IMG/VR virus record: IMGVR_UViG_3300005825_000043
Location: 1-52,545 of that record
Length of the DNA stretch: 52,545 nt
Strand: one strand, 5' to 3'
Origin: a virus
Shown: positions 38,726 to 46,208 of the stretch, one piece after another
How the letters are laid out: each line of letters opens with the position of its first letter
Numbering within the stretch: position 1 is the stretch's first letter
Translations under genes and position numbers: made by a program
The notes under the pieces: model-generated
The model's database searches: none
What the model was told of the DNA's origin: nothing
What the model saw: the letters and a program-made list of their open reading frames with translations, nothing else

Positions 38726-39234
38726 ATTATATAATCGAGTACTTCCAAGCGGGATGGTGGGTATTCGTAGCTTACGCTGGCTTGTTGTTGGCCGGTGGCA
38801 CTTGGCTGGCTATTCGACTAAGACGAATACCAGGCTGGCTTGGCGAAGTCATTATAATGGTGTGTATCGGCGCATCCTTGTATTCATTCGGGTGGACCGA
38901 AGGAAGAAACAATTACAAAGAAACCCGAGAAATCGAAAGATTGCGCGAGGTTGTAGCCATTCAAGCTAAACAGCGTGAAGAAGCAGAATTAATTGCGCGA
39001 CGTGAGCTTCAGCGTGCCTTGGAAAGAGCAGCCGAAAACGAAATATTACAGCAGAAGGTGGAAGAATATGAAACCCTCATCGCCAACGGTACTGCTTCTT
39101 CCTGTCCTGCTGATGATGCTTATACTCGTAGCATGCTCAACATCAAGGTCAATGGTAAACCTCCCGCCTCCACCCCCGCCGCCATCAGCAGACCTTCTGA
39201 CCCCATGCCCAAATCCACGCCTGACGGGGGATAA
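38722..39234 (+). CDS. i-spanin (Rz-like), 170 aa
   Basis: ATGA overlap with the endolysin. Two hydrophobic segments (WWVFVAYAGLLLAGGTWLAI at about 12-33 and VIIMVCIGASLYSFGW at about 47-62) precede a long periplasmic coiled coil (EIERLREVVAIQAKQREEAE, LIARRELQRALERAAENEIL). Two helices instead of the usual one is a little unusual. The C-terminal part is overlapped by the o-spanin in the +1 frame. Confidence 0.75.
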   Translation: MNYIIEYFQAGWWVFVAYAGLLLAGGTWLAIRLRRIPGWLGEVIIMVCIGASLYSFGWTEGRNNYKETREIERLREVVAIQAKQREEAELIARRELQRALERAAENEILQQKVEEYETLIANGTASSCPADDAYTRSMLNIKVNGKPPASTPAAISRPSDPMPKSTPDGG

Positions 39235-39379
39235 GGGTAAAGATGCTATTAGACATCGCTCCGCCCTCGCCATTTGCGCGACGAAAAATAAGGGATGGGC
39301 GGAACGGGATGCCGATTTGATGCGGTCTGTAGAAGAATTAAGGGAGGCTGTCAGTCAGTCCTCTTATAATAGCCCATAA
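39068..39379 (+). CDS. o-spanin (Rz1-like lipoprotein), 103 aa, overlapping the i-spanin
   Basis: Start ATG 39068. Signal peptide with lipobox LILVACS (Cys at about residue 23), then a Pro-rich segment (VNLPPPPPPPSADLL) and a C-terminal helix. It is out of frame with the i-spanin for 167 bp, as in Rz/Rz1 pairs, but extends past it. The end overlaps the convergent helicase gene by 29 bp. It links the outer membrane to the i-spanin during lysis. Confidence 0.8.
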   Translation: MKPSSPTVLLLPVLLMMLILVACSTSRSMVNLPPPPPPPSADLLTPCPNPRLTGDKGKDAIRHRSALAICATKNKGWAERDADLMRSVEELREAVSQSSYNSP

Positions 39380-40847
39380 TCTTTGCGGCTATTTCTTCTT
39401 TGTATTGTAGAGCGTCGATGATGCGGCGCTCTACTGGACTTGACCAGTAATCTACGATATTAATGGCGGCCATTTGTCCTTCGCCCTGATTTCTTTCTTC
39501 GGATTGGGCGCGGTCGTCTAGCGAATAACTATTCTCGAAATATATAGTGGTTAGGCACGGGTCTTTCTTGGTGCCCATAAGTGTATGACCAAATTTAATT
39601 GCTTTAGATTGACCTATCATCACCGAGCATGCCGGGTCTTCATTGAAACGAAGCTTCTCTTCGTCTGCTGTCCTCCCTTCTTTCTTCATGTGCTTCTCGC
39701 CCCGTATCACGGCGGGATTAAACTTTTTTAGCGCCCTCGTGAGGTAATCGATGGTAGGCGCGTAATGGGCTATGATTATAGTCTTACCAGTGATATAATT
39801 ATCTAGTCGATCTTTCAGGTCGATAAATTTCGGTGTCTTCTCGAATGGGCAGATGTCATTGACGTCTCTGTATTCATCATAGATGAACCCCGAAGAAATC
39901 TGCTGGAGCTTCATATGCTTCGTGATTACTTGATCTACCGTCACGACAGCACCACTGTCCAACCACGTCATAAATTCTTCTTCCATCTCTTTATAGGCTT
40001 TTATTTGTTTTTGCGTCATTTCCAGTTCTATTTGTTCATAATCGGACTCAATAGACGTGCCCCAGTCTGCTCGACGTGCAAAGAAAGTTGAATTGAAAAT
40101 TAGTTTATGTAATCTTTCTTCATTTTTAATTCCTGTGATTTGTCTTCCTTTAAAACCACCCATGATAGCATAAGTATTACGGAACTGGTAGAAGTCCACG
40201 CCGTCTAACTTACGAGCAAATCTTAACTGTGAATACAAGTCAGCCACGCCCTGTGGCGTAGGTTTACCGGTCATAGGGCGCGTCACTGCAGCTTGTTTGC
40301 TTAGTTCAAAACCATTGATAAAAAACAATGACTCCTTATTTTTTATTAATACTGACTCGTCTGCCCCCATATAAGTCCGATCGTCGATCCACTGTGAAAA
40401 TAGCTCGACGTTATCTTTTTGAATTAGTGCCTCATAATTAACAAAAACCATGCCTTCATTAGTAGAATTCATAAAAATAGCAAAGTCTCTCTTTCGAGTA
40501 CTTTCGAATACGAATATAGGGACGTCTATCCCGAAGCGTGCGGCCTCTAAACCCCAAGTGTTCTTATATTTATTTGGCGATAGTACGAACGCCTTATTCA
40601 GGCCAAAGTCCCGTTTGAAAAGCATAAATTCATTAAGTAGTGTTGGCGTTTTGCCGACCCGCATTTCCATCATATGTCCCCAGCCAGCAGCTGGCTGGCC
40701 TGCGTGGGGTAGCCGTCGTGGCACGGGGAGGGCATCCCGTGCGTCTCTGTAGGCATACCCGGTATAGGAGCGCGCCAGCGCCTCTAGCTGCGCCGGACGC
40801 GGCTCTCCTATTAGCAGCCAATCCACCCCCTCGTATTCAGTCTTCAT
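39351..40847 (-). CDS. Snf2/SF2-type DNA helicase, 498 aa
   Basis: Motif I HMMEMRVGKTPTLLNEFML, motif II GADESVLIKN (DES variant of DEAH), then ARRADWGTSIESDYEQIELE. Helicase C domain: TGKTIIIAHYAPTIDYLTRA then LKKF, a region VIRGEKHMKKEGRTADEEKL, and IYFENSYSLDDRAQSEERNQ then GEGQ (motif V/VI, QSEERxxR-like). ATG 40847 overlaps the DatZ stop by 11 bp with GGAG in front; the 19-codon upstream extension lies in datZ. It probably remodels replication or repair intermediates of the modified DNA. Confidence 0.85.
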   Translation of the reverse strand: MKTEYEGVDWLLIGEPRPAQLEALARSYTGYAYRDARDALPVPRRLPHAGQPAAGWGHMMEMRVGKTPTLLNEFMLFKRDFGLNKAFVLSPNKYKNTWGLEAARFGIDVPIFVFESTRKRDFAIFMNSTNEGMVFVNYEALIQKDNVELFSQWIDDRTYMGADESVLIKNKESLFFINGFELSKQAAVTRPMTGKPTPQGVADLYSQLRFARKLDGVDFYQFRNTYAIMGGFKGRQITGIKNEERLHKLIFNSTFFARRADWGTSIESDYEQIELEMTQKQIKAYKEMEEEFMTWLDSGAVVTVDQVITKHMKLQQISSGFIYDEYRDVNDICPFEKTPKFIDLKDRLDNYITGKTIIIAHYAPTIDYLTRALKKFNPAVIRGEKHMKKEGRTADEEKLRFNEDPACSVMIGQSKAIKFGHTLMGTKKDPCLTTIYFENSYSLDDRAQSEERNQGEGQMAAINIVDYWSSPVERRIIDALQYKEEIAAKIMGYYKRTD

Positions 40848-41406
40848 TAGTATACTCCATGCCTGGATGAATGACCGGGTGCATTGAGTCGGTAAATTGT
40901 ACAAGCACTTCTGCAGCGCCCATTTTTGGTATGCTGTTATACCAATTTACTTTTTCCCACGCTCTACCAAAATTGGATATGATGTCCATTTTGATGGTTA
41001 CCAGTGACTTGTTGCCCATCCATTCTTCTTCGATTATAAACAGCAAAGCTTCTAACAGGTCCGCTGCCTTGATGAGGTTCAGTATCTCAAGGTCCTTACA
41101 TCCGCTGCCCAGTTTGTATTTTTCTTTCGAGCTTATCAAAGCAGCTTTGATATCAGTACTTTTTGCTACTGATGGGACGTCGCCCGTGATCGCCTCTTCG
41201 TCGTCATGTTCCATGGCGGTTAGCAACAGATCCCCCGTAGCCACTTTCCCGGCCTGTATGGCACCAGTGGCACGGGCCAGAGTGAGGGATATCCAGCCCA
41301 CGTGGAAACAGTGCTCCGCGACGTTTTGCTTACGTATAGTTGGAATAATGGTCCACCTTGGGACACAGGACAACCGCCGAAGTCTTCTCATTCTTTGGGG
41401 GTCCAT
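40837..41406 (-). CDS. datZ: DatZ: HD-domain dATP triphosphohydrolase, about 189 aa
   Basis: HD superfamily YfbR/DatZ type. Counting from the first possible Met at 41433: RRLSCVPRW at 20-27, NVAEHCFHVGW (His 41), MEHDDEEAITGD (His 76, Asp 77) and IKAADLLEAL (Asp 125) provide the metal ligands. DatZ removes the triphosphate from dATP, which starves the polymerase of A so that Z is used. Start placed at ATG 41406 behind GGGGGC and right after the mazZ stop; 41421 or 41433 are alternatives. The purZ/mazZ neighbours support the specific name. Confidence 0.88.
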   Translation of the reverse strand: MDPQRMRRLRRLSCVPRWTIIPTIRKQNVAEHCFHVGWISLTLARATGAIQAGKVATGDLLLTAMEHDDEEAITGDVPSVAKSTDIKAALISSKEKYKLGSGCKDLEILNLIKAADLLEALLFIIEEEWMGNKSLVTIKMDIISNFGRAWEKVNWYNSIPKMGAAEVLVQFTDSMHPVIHPGMEYTNED

Positions 41407-41407
41407 A

Positions 41408-41695
41408 TTATTTGCCCCCATTTTCTGAAGCATCCCTGATGGCTACATTCGCAATCATCATTGCAAAATTGCTGATATCCGATAGCTCTAGTAATATTTC
41501 TACAGCATTGCCATCGGATATGGCTTTGTCAAGTTCATCTATTTCTTCTTGCAGTAGTTTTCGTAGCTGACTTAAATTTAAATTCTCCCATTTGCCTTTA
41601 TGGGCATTCTTATTTAATTTGTATATCATAGCATCCACGAATGTCTTAATTTCGTTCTCAAGATGTATGATGTCCTCTGGAATGTAGATTTTCAT
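41408..41695 (-). CDS. mazZ: MazZ: MazG-like nucleotide pyrophosphohydrolase, 95 aa
   Basis: Single MazG-like helical domain: LQEEIDELDKAI (Glu 50, 51, 54) and LLELSDISNFAMM (Glu 70, Asp 73) form the EExxE-15-ExxD metal site. In Z-phages MazZ hydrolyses dGTP to dGMP, which feeds PurZ. The ATG at 41695 has GGGAG eight bases upstream. The position between purZ and datZ supports this role over general MazG housecleaning. Confidence 0.87.
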   Translation of the reverse strand: MKIYIPEDIIHLENEIKTFVDAMIYKLNKNAHKGKWENLNLSQLRKLLQEEIDELDKAISDGNAVEILLELSDISNFAMMIANVAIRDASENGGK

Positions 41696-41696
41696 A

Positions 41697-41906
41697 CTAC
41701 AGTCTCCCGGTTAGTATTTCTTCCTTTAGCCACCGTAAAAACATCGAATACATCATGATTTTCGTTGTGGGATTAGAAATCTGTCGCACGTCACGTTCGA
41801 ACATTCGAATAACTTCATGCGACATTAGGTGGCGCTCACTAAGGACCAACTCGTCCGCGATAGTCTTGTATTCGTTGAAACTACGAATGGCGGTGTCGTT
41901 ATCCAT
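41697..41906 (-). CDS. Hypothetical protein, 69 aa, in the Z operon
   Basis: Coupled on the left to mazZ and on the right to purZ (TAATG). Helical (SFNEYKTIADELVLSERHLM, NPTTKIMMYSMFLRWLKEEI) with no known motif. Since it sits between two Z-pathway enzymes it may have a related role, e.g. as a partner or regulator, but this is only position-based. Confidence 0.65.
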   Translation of the reverse strand: MDNDTAIRSFNEYKTIADELVLSERHLMSHEVIRMFERDVRQISNPTTKIMMYSMFLRWLKEEILTGRL

Positions 41907-42997
41907 TATAGCACATGGTCCATTTGATGTATCACCGCGAGATCTTGCGACTTAGGACCATATCCAAGTATGATCGCCTCTGGGTTTTTATCCATTACGA
42001 GGCGGTACTGATCGAGCATATTACGAATAAACACGCCACGCTCCCTTTCCTTCACGTAGTTCATGAAGTTGAGGAAGATAACATCAGGAGAATTGGCGCG
42101 TACTGCCTGCCGAAATTGCTCGTCTGACCAAGTGAACACCCGACGAACTCGTTTTGTCACGGTAGTGTATTCGGGTTCTATGCCCAATTCTTCCCACGTG
42201 ATTTCTTTCTGGTCCAAGTAACATGGCCCAGAATAACCGGTTTCGGTATTGCCTACACGGATCGGATAGGACCGTACAGACAAAATGGATTTTTGGAATG
42301 CCCTGGGAGACATCGAAGCATCAGACAGTGCCTGCGATACTGTGCATTCCCGAGAAGTGCAATAGGGGTAAAACCCTGAGTTGATGCCAAGACTGAAACC
42401 CTGCGAGACTTCGAAAAAACACACTCTATTATACAATAGCGAATGTGCCAAAGAAGCGCCAGAAGTGGCACAATCAGCGTTTATTGATACACTAGTGCCT
42501 ATCACTGCGTCAGCACGACGCTGCAGTTTATTGATCATAGCGGGACCCACGCCCTGACCCGTAGAGGCGACAGCACCGACATTAACCTTATCGGCATTTT
42601 TGTCACCCGAACTGATACGTGCTGCGAACGGGTGTATCAGTACGTTTCGAACGTTACCAAAATGTTCTTCTATTTCTAATTCCAAAATGTCTCGATCGAT
42701 GATGGCCCCGGCATTTAGGAATACCACCGAGTTTGCTTTCATGTTGCCCAGTTTTTTGGATGCTACCGCGAATGTGGGCAGTTGCTTGAGTACAATTTTT
42801 TCGTCGTTGACGTAGCTCGTGTGACCCGAATTTGGACCGGCATTAGACACGATTGCATCGACCCGATCCCCGAAACATTCGGCCATCGCAGCAGCGATTA
42901 CACCTTTTCCGGTGGACCCGTATTGCCCATCGACTAGGACATAGGCACCGGGCTTTGTAAACCAGTCCTTGAGTCCAATTTCTACAGCCTTGTTCAT
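41906..42997 (-). CDS. purZ: PurZ: 2-aminoadenylosuccinate synthetase, 363 aa
   Basis: PurA-fold enzyme. The P-loop reads VDGQYGSTGKG, where bacterial PurA has QWGDEGKG: the catalytic Asp is Ser (residue 28), the hallmark of PurZ. Other PurA-family landmarks: NAGPNSGHT (His 59), TGQGVGPAMINKLQRRAD, SINSGFYPYCTS-like GINSGFYPYCTSRECTVS, YPIRVGNTETGYSGP. It joins aspartate to dGMP using ATP (or dATP); host PurB and kinases complete dZTP. Start ATG 42997 (AAGGAG seven bases away) preferred over 43003. Confidence 0.95.
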   Translation of the reverse strand: MNKAVEIGLKDWFTKPGAYVLVDGQYGSTGKGVIAAAMAECFGDRVDAIVSNAGPNSGHTSYVNDEKIVLKQLPTFAVASKKLGNMKANSVVFLNAGAIIDRDILELEIEEHFGNVRNVLIHPFAARISSGDKNADKVNVGAVASTGQGVGPAMINKLQRRADAVIGTSVSINADCATSGASLAHSLLYNRVCFFEVSQGFSLGINSGFYPYCTSRECTVSQALSDASMSPRAFQKSILSVRSYPIRVGNTETGYSGPCYLDQKEITWEELGIEPEYTTVTKRVRRVFTWSDEQFRQAVRANSPDVIFLNFMNYVKERERGVFIRNMLDQYRLVMDKNPEAIILGYGPKSQDLAVIHQMDHVL

Positions 42998-42999
42998 GA

Positions 43000-43293
43000 T
43001 CATTCTCCTTTGTTTGTTTTGCCGATGCGCTGACGAGTAATTTCTGCATACCCGCTTATGTCTTGCCAGTGATCTTCCAAATCAGGGTCCCCGGCGATGA
43101 TCCTGCCGATTTTGTGGAGGATCATGTCAAGGGCTTCTCTTTGTGTGAGAGCCAATGCGGGTTGTCCTCTACTCCCCCTCCTGCTCAACTCATCATTGAC
43201 TACTGTTTTCAGTCGCTGAGAGCAACGAGCTAAGTCAGTAAAGTCTCCATGAGTGCTACCTCGTTCTTTCAGCACTTCTTCTAGTTCGGTCAT
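43000..43293 (-). CDS. DUF6378-like phage protein, 97 aa
   Basis: LKERGSTHGDFTDLARCSQR, then LTQREALDMILHKIGRIIAG and HWQDISGYAEITRQR give the ERGxxHGDF...EALxxIxxKxxRIxxG...WxDIxGYA pattern of this common phage family. All-helical, perhaps related to MazG-like folds; function unknown. ATGA coupling on both sides, immediately upstream of purZ. Confidence 0.75.
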   Translation of the reverse strand: MTELEEVLKERGSTHGDFTDLARCSQRLKTVVNDELSRRGSRGQPALALTQREALDMILHKIGRIIAGDPDLEDHWQDISGYAEITRQRIGKTNKGE

Positions 43294-43724
43294 CTTTTGT
43301 AAACCCCTTTCAGGGCATAGGCACAGTCCTTCACGTTAAACCCATTTACAGGGTTCCATGGAGATACCCACCATTTGTCCATGTCATTGGACGATAGTCG
43401 CTCCTGATACCAAGGAGCCATAGCTAAGTAGCGCGTCTTGAACTTCCGATATTCCATAATGACGCCTAGTATACAGAACCCACCGGCCTCATGATACATC
43501 TTCAATTCGTGGCGCTGCTTTTCCGTTATGTCCAGTTTTCTATCAAATCTTTCTGTAAGGTCTTTTTCGTATTTGACCTCCATTAGAAATATGCCTATAT
43601 TAGGGAACGATAGCACCAGATCAGGCACGCCGACAGTGTAAGCGGATGACCATTTTTTGCCATAACCGCCTTGCTTTTTGGCTGATTGGATGATTTTAAG
43701 CTGATGATCAGTTTCCTTGACCAT
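43290..43724 (-). CDS. VRR-NUC/PD-(D/E)XK nuclease, 144 aa
   Basis: GVPDLVLSFPNIGIFLMEVK then YEK supplies the PD..ExK site, followed by ITEKQRHELKMYHEAGGFCI then LGVI, the helix that ends VRR-NUC domains. The family includes phage Holliday junction or flap nucleases. ATG 43724 has GGAGG nine bases upstream; the TTG at 43730 is too close to it. Likely recombination/repair role in replication. Confidence 0.8.
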   Translation of the reverse strand: MVKETDHQLKIIQSAKKQGGYGKKWSSAYTVGVPDLVLSFPNIGIFLMEVKYEKDLTERFDRKLDITEKQRHELKMYHEAGGFCILGVIMEYRKFKTRYLAMAPWYQERLSSNDMDKWWVSPWNPVNGFNVKDCAYALKGVYKR

Positions 43725-43938
43725 CTTCAAAGTCCTCCGGTGTTCTCTCGGTGAATTCGCGCATACCTTTTTTCCCCACGATCCACGCCGACGCTGTTAT
43801 TTGTACTTCCAGTGTATCGTGGTAACGGATGATATCTACTTGTGACTTTGGCATCCAGTCAGGAAGATGCCAAAAGTGATCCTGGAATAAAATAGCTCTG
43901 TTGGTGTCAGCCAGAACATAGCCTATGAATTCGCTCAT
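43708..43938 (-). CDS. Hypothetical protein, 76 aa
   Basis: Directly follows the DNA polymerase gene with ATGA overlap. FIGYVLADTNRAILFQDHFW then HLPDWMPKSQV and VQITASAWIVGKKGMREF look like a small alpha/beta domain with strands suited to a beta-sheet. No family recognised. Confidence 0.65.
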   Translation of the reverse strand: MSEFIGYVLADTNRAILFQDHFWHLPDWMPKSQVDIIRYHDTLEVQITASAWIVGKKGMREFTERTPEDFEDGQGN

Positions 43939-45770
43939 TTATCTGCTCCGAAGGTTGCTTCAGCCCAGTTGTCACCCCATCCACTGTCGAGTACAAAGGG
44001 TACGGCCAGATTGAACGGCGGCTTTTGTACCTTTACGGCGCGGTCTAGCATCTCCACTGCTATGGCGCGTCCCTCTGGCGTGGCCGGGTTCTGAAACTCG
44101 AAAGCATCGTGTACTGTCATCAGCAGATGTACAATATCACCGCCTTCTTCGAGCCATTCATCTAACACCAACATGAAGTATTTCAGTATGTCGGCGTTGC
44201 TCCCCTGAATTATCTTTGATACGGCGCGGTAAGCGAACCGTGGTTGCTCCAGCCTTCCGCGACGACCGAGGATAGTCTTAATATACCCTCGTCTGCTGAT
44301 AACCCCTTTGGCCAAATTCTGAAATTCACGCACCTTTGGAAATGCCTCGAACCATTCATTCCACTTCTCAGTGGCCGTATCGATATCCCAGCCCATATGC
44401 ATGGCGAATGTCTTCGGAAACATACCGGTCAAGATGCCCATATTGATGCGCTTAGCTGTCGGATCACGTTCCACACTAAGCATTTCGGATACGACCGCGT
44501 GCATATCCTTGAACGGTACAGAATTGTACCCTTTAAGCAAAGCTGGCTCTTTCGAATAATGAGCAAAGAGTCGGGGTTCACACTGCGAATAATCTGCTTC
44601 TCCGAATTCATACCCCTCGTCTGGGAGGAAAGCCGAACGGAACAACTTAGCAATCTCTTTATCCCTCTTGGGGATTTGTTGTAGATTAGGCTGGGAACAG
44701 GACAGCCGAGCCGGGGTGCCGTAATCGTCGGACTTCAACTGGTTCAAGGACGCGTGGACACGGCCATTGTACACGTGGTTCTCAATCAAGGGAGTAACGA
44801 AAGTATTGTTAAGATTGGTCCACTTTCGTACCGTTACGATGTGTCGCCCTTCTTCGAATGTCTTGAGCCACTTTTCGTCAAATGACGGATTACCCTTCGG
44901 CGTCGTCGGCCAGTCAGTGCGCCCAGCTGCTGTAACATAAGCCTTAACGTTGTTTGGCGATCGAACATTAAAGTCTTCTGGTAGTGCCTGTTGGGCCTGT
45001 TCTACTCGTTCTATAATTTTCTGCTGCAGCTTTTTCAGGTATTCCACGTCGACGCGTATTCCGCGACGTTCCATACGAAACAACGTCCAAATGAGTCGAT
45101 TTTCAATGTCAAAAATGGAATTAAGTTCTTCTTCCTCAATCTTCTTACGCTGAGCCTGAAAAAGCTCCATTGTCGTAACACCGTCGCCTGTGGCATAATC
45201 CACAGCAATTGGATCATTGCCAGATGTTCTCCAATAGTGCTCCATCGAAGACTTAGTAGGTGGGCAATTAAACAGACTTCCAAGGTGATCATACATCCCC
45301 TGCGCCAGTTTCGCCGTAACTCCGCGACGTTGTGCACAGGCATCAAGCGAATAAGACCGGGCGTATTCATCGAGCAGCGCTTCGTTATTCTGCGTACAAG
45401 TTAGACTCCTGCCGAGCAGAATTCCTACATTGGCTGAGAAGTGACAGTCGAATTTCAGATTGTGGCCAATAGTAAGAAGTTTCTTGACCCGTCGTTCCTC
45501 GAACGCCTCTGATAGGGCTTTCTCAAACCAATGAATGACGTAGGGGTCAGTCGCTGACTCTGGAACTTTTACGTTAGGGTCCGGAAGGTTGCCACCGCCG
45601 CCATGACGAGTCGGAACGTATACCATGTCGGCGGCGTCGGTGCCGATGACATAGCCGATAGGAAAGTTTCTCTTCCAGTCCAAGCCACTGCCTTCTGTGT
45701 CATAGCTCAATTCCTTCGCATTTCGTACCATGTTCAGGGCTTGTTCGGCCTTGGTGGCGACGTCCGTCAT
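43935..45770 (-). CDS. dpoZ: Family A DNA polymerase (DpoZ type) with 3'-5' exonuclease, 611 aa
   Basis: DEDDy exonuclease: YDTEGSG (D24, E26), HNLKFDCH (D108), VDYATGD (Y192, D196). Polymerase motif A ADYSQCEPRLFAHYS (D393), motif B DPTAKRINMGILTGM (K440), motif C MTVHDAFEF (D555). No 5'-3' exonuclease domain. Unusual: the O-helix positions equal to E. coli Pol I F762 and Y766 are Met 444 and Thr 448, and the Glu of the usual HDE is Ala 556. Neighbouring purZ, mazZ and datZ point to a DpoZ that copies Z-DNA. Confidence 0.9.
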   Translation of the reverse strand: MTDVATKAEQALNMVRNAKELSYDTEGSGLDWKRNFPIGYVIGTDAADMVYVPTRHGGGGNLPDPNVKVPESATDPYVIHWFEKALSEAFEERRVKKLLTIGHNLKFDCHFSANVGILLGRSLTCTQNNEALLDEYARSYSLDACAQRRGVTAKLAQGMYDHLGSLFNCPPTKSSMEHYWRTSGNDPIAVDYATGDGVTTMELFQAQRKKIEEEELNSIFDIENRLIWTLFRMERRGIRVDVEYLKKLQQKIIERVEQAQQALPEDFNVRSPNNVKAYVTAAGRTDWPTTPKGNPSFDEKWLKTFEEGRHIVTVRKWTNLNNTFVTPLIENHVYNGRVHASLNQLKSDDYGTPARLSCSQPNLQQIPKRDKEIAKLFRSAFLPDEGYEFGEADYSQCEPRLFAHYSKEPALLKGYNSVPFKDMHAVVSEMLSVERDPTAKRINMGILTGMFPKTFAMHMGWDIDTATEKWNEWFEAFPKVREFQNLAKGVISRRGYIKTILGRRGRLEQPRFAYRAVSKIIQGSNADILKYFMLVLDEWLEEGGDIVHLLMTVHDAFEFQNPATPEGRAIAVEMLDRAVKVQKPPFNLAVPFVLDSGWGDNWAEATFGADK

Positions 45771-45772
45771 TT

Positions 45773-45943
45773 TTATTTTTCCTTGTTTAGTCTCAGGATT
45801 TCTTCCATGAGGTCTCTTATAAGGTATGACGTGCCCATGTGCATCACGCGCATTTGACCCGGAAGTTCCATAAGTTTGAACTTCAGGACTCTATCTTGTA
45901 AGTCTTGAAGTTTATCAGGGGGTGTTTTACTTGTTGTGGTCAT
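45773..45943 (-). CDS. Hypothetical protein, 56 aa
   Basis: Start ATG 45943 with GGAAGGGGA upstream. The protein has LQDLQDRVLKFKLMELPGQM then RVMHMGTSYLIRDLMEEILR, a phrase (MRVMHMGTSYLIRDL) that appears in many phage genomes but has no described function. Confidence 0.7.
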   Translation of the reverse strand: MTTTSKTPPDKLQDLQDRVLKFKLMELPGQMRVMHMGTSYLIRDLMEEILRLNKEK

Positions 45944-46154
45944 GTCGTCCCCTTCCATTGTAACGACCAGTATCAATATACTCCGCCATGTAGTGAACTA
46001 CGGGTATCGTGGCCACTTTTGCCTTCTGGTTCTTTCGGTGCATGATCGGGGGCATGCGTCGCAACACGCAATTCTTGTAAGGGTCAGGTGTCCTAGAAGG
46101 TTTGTCAATGACGATACCTGACAGCAACCCCAACAACATATTCTTAAAGCTCAT
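45927..46154 (-). CDS. Hypothetical basic protein, 75 aa
   Basis: ATG 46154 has only a weak ribosome site and overlaps the next gene by 17 bp. Short hydrophobic N terminus (MSFKNMLLGLLSGIVI), basic middle (VLRRMPPIMHRKNQKAKVAT), and a C-terminal YMAEYIDTGRY. Fills the space between the hairpin at 46175 and the next gene. Real but unassigned. Confidence 0.5.
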   Translation of the reverse strand: MSFKNMLLGLLSGIVIDKPSRTPDPYKNCVLRRMPPIMHRKNQKAKVATIPVVHYMAEYIDTGRYNGRGRHDHNK

Positions 46155-46174
46155 TTACGTATTCCCATAAAATT

Positions 46175-46196
46175 GAGGGGACCAATTGGTCCCCTC
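46175..46196. terminator. Perfect 22-bp palindrome between SSB-like gene and next gene
   Basis: GAGGGGACCAA/TTGGTCCCCTC; on the minus strand it is followed by AATTTTAT, i.e. a short U-rich run. Probably a weak or partial terminator that raises SSB-like expression over the genes downstream. Confidence 0.6.
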
Positions 46197-46208
46197 TTTG
46201 GCTGGTGA

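Noticed and set aside
3081-38895. Recurring CATTCGGGTAT string (3081, 5257, 9449, 26182, 37823, 38885)
   Set aside because: In genes it encodes Ser-Phe-Gly-Tyr with favoured codons; copies differ at the last bases and show no strand or spacing rule. Could be a dispersed motif but evidence is too weak.
8596-44775. Other CACGTG cores (about 8596, 18341, 21757, 30136, 33648, 41303, 42198, 44772) as further parS sites
   Set aside because: The flanks do not match TGTTN/NAACA in more than about half the positions, and most lie within genes.
45057-45071. GTATTCCGCGACGT in the DNA polymerase gene as an additional iteron
   Set aside because: Single copy on coding DNA (Arg-Arg codons), no neighbouring repeat units; similar TCCGCGACG strings at 44265 and 45319 are also coding. 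Probably chance.
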